From the NCBI GenBank assembly GCA_023439605.1, contig JAEXNS010000278.1:1-14786 (forward strand): a stretch of 14,786 nt of DNA. The letters are read 5' to 3'. Each line of letters starts with the position of its first letter. The stretch's first letter is position 1. The DNA is from Bacillota bacterium (lineage in GTDB: Bacteria > Bacillota > Clostridia > Oscillospirales > Ruminococcaceae). This document shows, piece after piece, positions 7,480 to 13,227 of this stretch. Under the pieces are notes generated by a model. That model was given only the letters and a program-made list of their open reading frames with translations, searched no databases and was not told the origin of the DNA. Position numbers and translations under genes: made by a program.

Positions 7480-8934
7480 TTAAATTAAATTTTTAATACC
7501 TATAGTAGCATCCTCAGTAAGATAAAACTTACATCTGCTGACTATACTTTGAACGTGATAAACATAGTCATTTATTTTTATTGTTACTCCTGGATATGCT
7601 TCTCTTCGACATTGAATTTCTAAGTGTTGTTTAACAGATAATTTCTCTTCTATTTCACTTATTTTGTGTTGTAGATTTATTTTGTCTTTTTGAAGTATAA
7701 TTTTTGTTTTTACAGAGTTTGACAGCATTTCTTCTCTTTCTGGAGGGATACGTCCCAATTGTTTTCTTTTTTCATTAAGAAAATTAACAATTAAAGCACA
7801 TTTGTTTATGTTTTCATCCATTTCAACAACTTTTCTGCGTAATCTTTCGAGTTCAGCGTACATAACTGCGTTGTCGCCTAAAGTTATGTCCGTTTTTGTG
7901 TAAGCTTTCGATCCAAGTACATTTGCCTCTATTGTTTCCAATGCTATATATTTTCCACCAGCAATAATACCTTGATTACCTATGGTAGATAATTTCTTTT
8001 TGCAGTAAACATCGCAAAAAGTAAAAACTTGGGAAGTTAGATTTCCGTCACAAGTAATTTTAGAATTTTCACAAAATCCTAAGGTTGCATTTCCGTTAGT
8101 GGATAGTTCGCTGTGCAGAAACCCTTTTTTGACAACAATGTTGCCAAAAGAAAAGAGTTTTGCACCAGTAACAGTACCGTGAATAGTTATACCTTTATCT
8201 GCTTTTACAGAAAAGCCCTCTAAAACATCGCCCTTTATGATTATGCTTCCTATGAAGTCTATATTTCCAATAGAAGCATCAATATCATTGTCAATAATAA
8301 CATTAGGTTCTATGTTGAAACAACCTTTATTAAAGGTTATATTTCCATCAACAGTTGCAACTATAGATGTTGTAGATTCATTTAATGCTGTGTTTTCACC
8401 TAAAACAAAGTGGGCTTTCTCACCAGGTACTGGAGTTATCTCTTCATTTTTTATATTTATCCCTGGTTCACCTTTTGTAGGATGGGCTATATTTGCTATT
8501 ATATCACCTTTTTTTATATTTCTAATAAGCCCTAAATCCTTGTAGTTTACGGTACCATCATCATTTTCTTTTGGACGCATAACTTTTTTAGTATCATACA
8601 AATAAGATATGGTTCCATTTTGCCCATCTACTGGTGGTAAATATTTTGCAATTATATGCTTGATGTTATATTGACGTTTAAGTACTATAGTTGCAATTAG
8701 ATTTTCATTTATACCATAAGTTACCCCATGAGTTTGGAGCTCAGTATAAATTTTATCTTTACTTATATGCCTACCTTTGTTTTCTGGTGGTGAAATTATA
8801 ATAGAAGCTTCGGTTGAATTGGCGTTAATCTCCAAGAAAACAGTGGCATCTATAGGTATAAGTTCTTCCTGCGTTTCTTTTTCTAAATTTTCTTCATTAT
8901 CTTCTAATTTGTTTTTTTCATCGTTTTCATTCAT
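7480..8934 (-). CDS. FapA-family (DUF342) polymer-forming / flagellar-associated protein
   Basis: A protein of the DUF342/FapA family, often found beside flagellar and chemotaxis genes in Clostridia; its biochemical role is poorly defined. I chose ATG at 8934 (484 aa), preceded by GTGAGGGGAT; an upstream extension of 38 codons is open but has no ribosome binding site and little family character. An acidic Asn/Glu-rich N-terminus (about 25 residues) precedes the N-terminal domain (residues about 30-190, including YLPPVDGQNGTISYLYD and IANIAHPTKGEPGINI). Next come short beta-strand repeats typical of a right-handed beta-solenoid (GNIDFIGSIIIKGDVLEGF, GITIHGTVTGAKL, GNIVVKKG), about residues 235-365. 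A coiled coil covers about 370-450, then a short beta end. It is last in the fliM operon. There is no signal peptide or membrane helix, so it is probably cytoplasmic. Confidence 0.85.
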   Translation of the reverse strand: MNENDEKNKLEDNEENLEKETQEELIPIDATVFLEINANSTEASIIISPPENKGRHISKDKIYTELQTHGVTYGINENLIATIVLKRQYNIKHIIAKYLPPVDGQNGTISYLYDTKKVMRPKENDDGTVNYKDLGLIRNIKKGDIIANIAHPTKGEPGINIKNEEITPVPGEKAHFVLGENTALNESTTSIVATVDGNITFNKGCFNIEPNVIIDNDIDASIGNIDFIGSIIIKGDVLEGFSVKADKGITIHGTVTGAKLFSFGNIVVKKGFLHSELSTNGNATLGFCENSKITCDGNLTSQVFTFCDVYCKKKLSTIGNQGIIAGGKYIALETIEANVLGSKAYTKTDITLGDNAVMYAELERLRRKVVEMDENINKCALIVNFLNEKRKQLGRIPPEREEMLSNSVKTKIILQKDKINLQHKISEIEEKLSVKQHLEIQCRREAYPGVTIKINDYVYHVQSIVSRCKFYLTEDATIGIKNLI

Positions 8935-8941
8935 GACTATC

Positions 8942-8974
8942 CCCTCACTTTCTCTAAAATACAATGAATGAGGG
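8942..8974 (-). promoter_or_regulatory. Possible hairpin covering the fapA-like ribosome binding site
   Basis: On the minus strand CCCTCA (8974-8969) can pair with TGAGGG (8947-8942), and the second arm holds the Shine-Dalgarno bases of the fapA-like gene. The stem is 6 bp with a 21-nt loop. It could lower translation of this last gene relative to cheD. It is short and may be chance. Confidence 0.25.
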
Positions 8975-9001
8975 CTTATGTGTTTGGATTTTTTTAAAGA
9001 A

Positions 9002-9502
9002 TTAAAACAAAACAACCTTATTTGTAGCTGATTTAACTTGCATAACACCAGTATTTATGTCGAAAAAAACTGTTCTTCCGAAATTTAGACCAGTGTCTTC
9101 TGCAACTATTCGAATTTTATATGTTGCTAAGGTTTTTTTTACTGCCTCAACATTTCTTTTCCCAACATTAAAAGCATGAAGTTGTGATTGGAACATTTGT
9201 GCTCCACCAGCTATTTTTGCATTTATATGTGAAGAATCTGCTCCGTATTTTAACATTGTATCTACTAGTTCTTTTATACCTGTATCAGCATATTTTCTTG
9301 TGTTGTCATTGTTGGTTTTGGCATCTACACTCCAAGGAAGCATTATATGAGCTAAACCGCCTATATGCTTTTTGGCATCTAATAAACATATGCCAACACA
9401 GGAACCTAAAGCATATGTTGCCAAAATGTTAGGAGCAGTTGATACTTTTAAGTCCGATATTCCAACGCTTATAATATTATTTATTTCAGCCATATCAAAC
9501 AT
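9002..9502 (-). CDS. cheD: Chemoreceptor glutamine deamidase CheD
   Basis: Converts specific receptor glutamines to glutamates and, in Bacillus and Thermotoga, also partners CheC. The catalytic set is intact: Thr29, Cys35 in LGSCVGI and His52 in GGLAHIMLP (numbered from ATG 9502). The spacings of 6 and 17 equal those of Thermotoga CheD T21/C27/H44. Length is 166 aa, normal for the family. ATG 9502 overlaps the cheC stop by 8 bases (ATGTTTGA) and has GGGAG only 3 bases upstream; ATG 9493 is the alternative, with rather long spacing. Either way it is translationally coupled to cheC. The CheC-CheD adjacency supports the feedback loop known in Bacillus, in which CheY-P strengthens CheC-CheD binding and withdraws CheD from receptors. 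The C-terminus is QVKSATNKVVLF. Confidence 0.96.
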   Translation of the reverse strand: MFDMAEINNIISVGISDLKVSTAPNILATYALGSCVGICLLDAKKHIGGLAHIMLPWSVDAKTNNDNTRKYADTGIKELVDTMLKYGADSSHINAKIAGGAQMFQSQLHAFNVGKRNVEAVKKTLATYKIRIVAEDTGLNFGRTVFFDINTGVMQVKSATNKVVLF

Positions 9503-10118
9503 CAACTCCCAGCTTTTTGAAGAGCAAATATAACGAATCCATTTCGGGAACCAAAATCATTTTACTTTTAACTATATCTTCTCCAATGCTGAAAGAGTCG
9601 TCGACAAACAAAACTTTATTTCCTAGTTTTGCGAACTCTATAGCAGGAACGCTTAATATTGCTCCAGCCATATCTACACATATAGAGGGTACGGATATAT
9701 CAATAAAAAGATCCGTCATACTTCCAATAGCATTTACATAGGATGAAGCCATGATATTTCCTATTTCTTTTAAAGTGGATTCATCCATATCATCTAGTTC
9801 TATGTTTATATCAAAGTCTTTTCCGAAAAATGTATTCAAAATAGTTGAAACGAAATTTTTTTCAAAAATATAGAGTATTAATCCTTCTATATCTCCTAGT
9901 AACTTGATTAAAACGCCAACAACTAAGTTTTCGGGACCGCCCACAAAATCAACAGCGTCATTGAAACCAAGTATTTTTACTTTTGGTACGTTAATAATTA
10001 TTTCTTTTCCTACAAGATTGGATAATGAGGTAGCGGCATTTCCAGAACCGATATTACCAAGTTCGGTTAGTACGTCCATATGAAGTGAATTTAGTTCGTC
10101 GATGTTTTTAAGGCTCAT
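9495..10118 (-). CDS. cheC: CheY-P phosphatase CheC
   Basis: Dephosphorylates CheY-P and regulates CheD. ATG 10118 follows GGAGGTGATT (10130-10121) at ideal spacing and gives 207 aa. The two pseudo-symmetric active-site helices both keep the Glu-x-x-Asn pair: Glu19/Asn22 in ELGNIGSGNAATSLS and Glu118/Asn121 in EIGNIMASSYVNAI. Both sites therefore look functional, as in the CheC class with two sites. The C-terminal half (VLFVDDSFSIGEDIVKSKMI, LVPEMDSLYLLFKKLG) matches the family. The gene is 31 bases after cheY and overlaps cheD. Its job probably differs from that of FliY, which holds the same phosphatase fold at the motor: CheC would act in the cytoplasm or near receptors with CheD. Confidence 0.96.
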   Translation of the reverse strand: MSLKNIDELNSLHMDVLTELGNIGSGNAATSLSNLVGKEIIINVPKVKILGFNDAVDFVGGPENLVVGVLIKLLGDIEGLILYIFEKNFVSTILNTFFGKDFDINIELDDMDESTLKEIGNIMASSYVNAIGSMTDLFIDISVPSICVDMAGAILSVPAIEFAKLGNKVLFVDDSFSIGEDIVKSKMILVPEMDSLYLLFKKLGVDV

Positions 10119-10149
10119 GTAATCACCTCCATCTTGAAAATAATATATG

Positions 10150-10512
10150 TTAACCTAAAATTTTACTTACGGTTTGCAAAATACGTTCAGGTTTAAAAGG
10201 TTTTACAATAAAATCAAGAGCACCTAATTTTATAGCTTCAACAACCAAAGCTTCTTGACCCATAGCAGAGCACATTACAATTTTTGCATTAGGATCCATG
10301 GCCTTAATATCTCTAAGAGCTTCTATTCCTGTTTTGTTCGGCATAGTTATATCCATAATTACTAAATCGGGCTTTTCTTCTTGATAAACAGTACAAGCAA
10401 TTTCGCCATCAGCTGCTTCAAGAATATTTTCATACCCACTTTTTGCCAGGGAACTTTTTAACATCATTCGCATAAATGCGGCATCATCAACAAGTAAAAT
10501 TTTCTTATCCAT
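10150..10512 (-). CDS. cheY: Chemotaxis response regulator CheY
   Basis: A single receiver domain that carries the signal from CheA to the flagellar switch. ATG 10512 gives 120 aa and follows AAGGAGTGA (10527-10519), which lies inside the end of fliY; the in-frame GTG at 10521 overlaps this site and is rejected. Key residues are all present: Asp9/Asp10 (LVDDAAF), phospho-acceptor Asp54 (VIMDITMPNKTG), Ser82 (MCSAMG) and Lys104 (FIVKPF). There is no output domain. It starts 5 bases after the fliY stop and is followed by cheC, so the messenger, one target complex and its phosphatases are made from one transcript, while the kinase is encoded in the convergent operon. Confidence 0.97.
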   Translation of the reverse strand: MDKKILLVDDAAFMRMMLKSSLAKSGYENILEAADGEIACTVYQEEKPDLVIMDITMPNKTGIEALRDIKAMDPNAKIVMCSAMGQEALVVEAIKLGALDFIVKPFKPERILQTVSKILG

Positions 10513-10517
10513 ATTGG

Positions 10518-11642
10518 TCACTCCTTATTTCCTAATGTATCTAATAATTTAGATTTTACTATTTCTGTTATTCTGACAGCAAAGTTGTCATCAATAACTA
10601 CAATATCACCTCTTGCTATAAGATTGCCATTTACAATAACGTCAACTGGTTCGCTGGATTGTTTTTCTAGCTCTATTATAGTTCCAGGGGTGAATTCGAG
10701 AATTTCTTTGACTTTACGTCGTGCAGAACCTATTTCAATTGATACTGTTAAAGGGACATTCATTAAAAGCATTAAGTTGTCAATTTGTTCTGCAGTAAGA
10801 GTGGATGTATCAAGATAGTTTGATATTCCGAAGTCTGGAAGAACCAAACTTTGAGCATGTTGTTGCGAAGGCTGATTTTGACTCACTTGCTTTTGTGGAA
10901 TTTGTTCTTGTTTTTGTTGTGCTTGTTGAACAGGAACTTGATTAACAGGCGGTACTTGAGGCTGTACAGAAGAATTATTTGAAGGCTTAGTTTGTGGACT
11001 GGGATCTTCTGTATAATTATCGAGAGCTGTATTATACCCCTCAAGCATTTTATCGGCCATTTCCCTTGCAAGTTCAAGAGTCAAAATAGTAATAAATTCA
11101 CTATTTATTACTCCGTCTATAGTTAAGTTAAACATTACAGTACATACATAGTCGTCTGGAGCCACATCTTTTAGGTCTACGGTTGTATTTTCAGAATTTG
11201 AAATTATAGCTTCTGGTGTAGAAATATCTATGGTAGTATTGATTAAATCTGAAAGTGCGGTAGCAGAAGCCCCCATCATTTGGTTCATAACTTCACTTAC
11301 AGCAGAAATATTCATTTCATCAAATTCAAAATCATCGGTAACTTCTAGTGGCAATCCCATAAGTTGGTTTAAAATAAGTTGAACGTCATTTTGCTTTAAA
11401 ACTAAAAGAGAAGCTCCATTAATACCTTTTATATATTTAATTCTAACATGTATTGATGGTTCAAGATCGGGATAAGAAACTTCACTTGCTTTACATATAT
11501 TTACACGTGGAGTAGTAATCCAAACTTTAGCATCTAATAAAGTAGAAACTGCAGTAGCTGCTGAACCCATGATTATATTTTGTACTTCTCCGATGGCATC
11601 TCTTTTGACATCGTTAAATTCATCTATATTTGAATTAGGCAT
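10518..11642 (-). CDS. fliY: Flagellar motor switch protein FliY (CheC-like phosphatase domain plus FliN domain)
   Basis: A component of the C-ring that also dephosphorylates CheY-P. ATG 11642 (374 aa) follows AAAGGAG with normal spacing; an in-frame stop lies seven codons upstream, so no longer form exists. The N-terminal CheC/FliM-middle-like domain (residues about 5-205) has two active-site helices with Glu19/Asn22 (IGEVQNIIMGSAATAVS) and Glu117/Asn120 (VSEVMNQMMGASATALS). A Gln/Pro/Ser-rich flexible linker of about 50 residues follows (near 215-265). The C-terminal FliN/SpoA domain (about 290-370) contains VPLTVSIEIGSARRKVKEIL and GNLIARGDIVVIDDNFAVRI. Unlike Bacillus FliY, the protein starts right at the phosphatase domain and lacks an LSQxEIDALL-type CheY-P docking peptide. 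It is 11 bases after fliM. Confidence 0.96.
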   Translation of the reverse strand: MPNSNIDEFNDVKRDAIGEVQNIIMGSAATAVSTLLDAKVWITTPRVNICKASEVSYPDLEPSIHVRIKYIKGINGASLLVLKQNDVQLILNQLMGLPLEVTDDFEFDEMNISAVSEVMNQMMGASATALSDLINTTIDISTPEAIISNSENTTVDLKDVAPDDYVCTVMFNLTIDGVINSEFITILTLELAREMADKMLEGYNTALDNYTEDPSPQTKPSNNSSVQPQVPPVNQVPVQQAQQKQEQIPQKQVSQNQPSQQHAQSLVLPDFGISNYLDTSTLTAEQIDNLMLLMNVPLTVSIEIGSARRKVKEILEFTPGTIIELEKQSSEPVDVIVNGNLIARGDIVVIDDNFAVRITEIVKSKLLDTLGNKE

Positions 11643-11653
11643 ATATTTCTCCT

Positions 11654-12655
11654 TTAAGTTTTATATATGTTATCAATTTTTATAGCTTTCTTATGATTTT
11701 TCGTTCCTAATTTTCCGTCAAACCATAAATTGTCGTTGATTTTTACTGAAGCATTATGAGTTATAGGCACTTGTAAAGGAATTACATCGTTAACTTTTAG
11801 TGTAAGTATATCATATAACTCAACCTCTGTTTCAGCGAGTATTATATCTAGTTTTAAAGACGAATTTTTAAGACCTTTTAAAATTTCATCTCTTCTTTCA
11901 GCATCTTTTATAGCATCAAATTTTTTTACATTTTTAGAATGTTGAGTGTTGAATTTTGACATTATAGCTTCCATATTTACCGCTGGAATACTTATAGTAA
12001 TTATATTTTTTATATCTTTTATTTCAACTTCTATAGTTACCATTATAACTACATCATCTGGTGAAATAGCTTGACTAACTCGAGCGTTTGTATCAATACC
12101 TTCGAGGGATGTATTTATTTCTAAATAATTCATCCAAGCTTCTTTTAGAAAACCAGCCATTTTTTCTAAAACACCCTTCATAAGGCTTGTTTCTATTTCA
12201 GTAAAATCTCTAGAAATATCAAAAGCAGAACCAAATCCTCCGAGAAGTCTTTCTATAAGAAGGAAAGTGATAGTATTTGAAATCTGTATAACACAAGTAG
12301 TTTCAACTATTTCCTCGTCATCGGCATCTAAGTTTATATTTCCTAGAATTACGTAGTCAGGAAGTGCGTTGCTAAATTCAAAGTATCTCTGTTCATCTAT
12401 TTGTATTACTCTAGCTTTTGAATAAAGCCTGGTCATACTAGTTAAATAAGATGAAAGTAATCTTGTATATGATTCGTAAATATCACCTATAATTCTAATT
12501 TGGTCTTTTGTGAATTTTTTTGGTGTTTTAAAATCGTAAACTTTAATTTTTTTAGTATTTATGACTTCTTCTATTTCTTCAAAAGCTTTTGAACCTTCAG
12601 AATTGAAACTGTTCAAAAGCTCATCTATTTGATTTTGAGAGAGAACGTCGCCCAC
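11654..12655 (-). CDS. fliM: Flagellar motor switch protein FliM
   Basis: The C-ring protein that binds CheY-P and sets rotation direction. I chose GTG 12655 (333 aa) so that the protein begins GDVLSQNQIDELL like the family; AAGAGGTGA lies just upstream at good spacing, whereas the in-frame GTG at 12664 falls inside that ribosome binding site. The LSQNQIDELL peptide at residues about 5-14 is the conserved CheY-P docking motif. The middle CheC-like domain (about 45-225) includes LLIERLLGGFGSAFDISRDF and TEIETSLMKGVLEKMAGFL, without the catalytic Glu-x-x-Asn pairs. The C-terminal SpoA domain (about 250-330) includes LTLKVNDVIPLQVPI and VKINDNLWFDGKLG. It is first in the minus-strand operon, with an extended -10 promoter about 85 bases upstream. 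Confidence 0.97.
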   Translation of the reverse strand: MGDVLSQNQIDELLNSFNSEGSKAFEEIEEVINTKKIKVYDFKTPKKFTKDQIRIIGDIYESYTRLLSSYLTSMTRLYSKARVIQIDEQRYFEFSNALPDYVILGNINLDADDEEIVETTCVIQISNTITFLLIERLLGGFGSAFDISRDFTEIETSLMKGVLEKMAGFLKEAWMNYLEINTSLEGIDTNARVSQAISPDDVVIMVTIEVEIKDIKNIITISIPAVNMEAIMSKFNTQHSKNVKKFDAIKDAERRDEILKGLKNSSLKLDIILAETEVELYDILTLKVNDVIPLQVPITHNASVKINDNLWFDGKLGTKNHKKAIKIDNIYKT

Positions 12656-12738
12656 TTTTTTCACCTCTTTGATTTGAAAGAATTATTAATTATTTCTTGC
12701 GACAATTTATCAATTTTATTTATTTTTTACATTAATTT

Positions 12739-12749
12739 ATTATATCATA
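12739..12749 (-). promoter_or_regulatory. Extended -10 promoter for the fliM operon
   Basis: On the minus strand the sequence ATGATATAAT includes TG-A-TATAAT, with the hexamer at 12744-12739, an exact extended -10 element. The -35 region 17 bases upstream reads TAGAAT, which is weak, as is usual for extended -10 promoters. Initiation near 12732 would give a leader of roughly 77 nt to the fliM GTG. Confidence 0.5.
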
Positions 12750-13055
12750 TTAATTAATAAAATTCTATACAATATTAAAAATTTAGCAATTCATATTAAA
12801 TATTGCTTTGTATATTTTATATTTTGCACAAAAATGATGTGCTCTTTTAGGTTAATGGTATATAAAAGGTTCTGTTATATATATATAATAGAAAAAAATA
12901 TATTTATATTAATTATAAATGGTGTTGTGATATTGTAAATAAAGGGTTAAATGACATTTTAACAATAAAAAAATAGAGTTTAGAACGAATTATTATTATA
13001 ATTTGTTTAAAATGCACACAAAGCGACAAAAAAATTAAGCTATTTTGGCTATTTA

Positions 13056-13069
13056 ACATTTATAAATGT
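13056..13069. repeat. Perfect 14-bp palindrome, possible operator
   Basis: ACATTTATAAATGT equals its own reverse complement. It lies about 160 bases upstream of the flagellin start and immediately before the weak sigma-28-like -10 candidate GACGATTA. A dimeric regulator site is possible, but AT-rich palindromes arise easily in this sequence. Confidence 0.3.
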
Positions 13070-13180
13070 GGACGATTAATAGGGTGTAAGCGTAAAACAA
13101 AAGAATTAAAACAACATTAATTTCAGGGCCCGAGATTATATTGATTTTATTTTAATAAGTTTTACTAAACTAAAATAATT

Positions 13181-13200
13181 AGATAGCATGGATGTTATCT
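13181..13200 (+). promoter_or_regulatory. Leader hairpin with GGA loop, candidate CsrA site 1 (flagellin)
   Basis: AGATAGCA and TGTTATCT form an 8-bp stem (one G-U pair) around the loop TGGA, 28 bases before the flagellin ATG. The core GCATGGATGT closely fits the published CsrA SELEX consensus RUACARGGAUGU, and GGA sits in the loop as CsrA prefers. Flagellin mRNA is the known CsrA target in Bacillus subtilis, with FliW as antagonist. Confidence 0.6.
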
Positions 13201-13203
13201 ATT

Positions 13204-13225
13204 TGATATTTACAAGGAGGTATCA
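13204..13225 (+). promoter_or_regulatory. Shine-Dalgarno of flagellin overlapping candidate CsrA site 2
   Basis: The strong ribosome binding site AAGGAGG (13214-13220) sits inside TTACAAGGAGGT (13210-13221), which matches 10 of 12 positions of RUACARGGAUGU. TGATA (13204-13208) and TATCA (13221-13225) flank it and could form a weak 5-bp stem that presents GGA in the loop. CsrA bound here would block ribosome entry. Confidence 0.55.
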
Positions 13226-13227
13226 TT

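Larger units (their letters stand above)
12656..13227. other. Divergent intergenic regulatory region between fliM and flagellin
   Basis: About 570 bp with no credible gene on either strand. It is very AT-rich, with homopolymer runs and a TA repeat (12878-12890). It holds the fliM promoter, a GCACA/TGTGC inverted repeat in 12827-12843, GTTAAA/TTTAAC arms at 12946-12963, a perfect 14-bp palindrome at 13056-13069, an isolated GGGCCC at 13126-13131, and the flagellin leader structures. For the flagellin promoter I find only imperfect sigma-28-like matches: TTAA-14-GACGATTA (13053-13078) and TAAA-18-CCCGAGAT (13107-13136). No tRNA or known riboswitch pattern is visible. Confidence 0.6.

Noticed and set aside
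8237..8971. Plus-strand open frames opposite the fapA-like gene
   Set aside because: They have no ribosome binding sites and are hydrophobic low-complexity translations of the complement of a well-supported gene.
8935..9048. 38-residue N-terminal extension of the fapA-like protein
   Set aside because: The internal ATG at 8934 has a clear GTGAGGGGAT ribosome binding site and the extension lacks one and does not resemble the family.
12878..12890. TATATATATATAA tract as a promoter
   Set aside because: A simple TA repeat in an AT-rich spacer gives TATAAT-like text by chance and no -35 element fits.
12656..13227. Search for riboswitch, tRNA, small RNA or CRISPR repeats in the longest gene-free stretch
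   Set aside because: No cloverleaf, no repeated spacers, and no recognisable riboswitch core were seen; only short dyads and the flagellin leader hairpin stand out.
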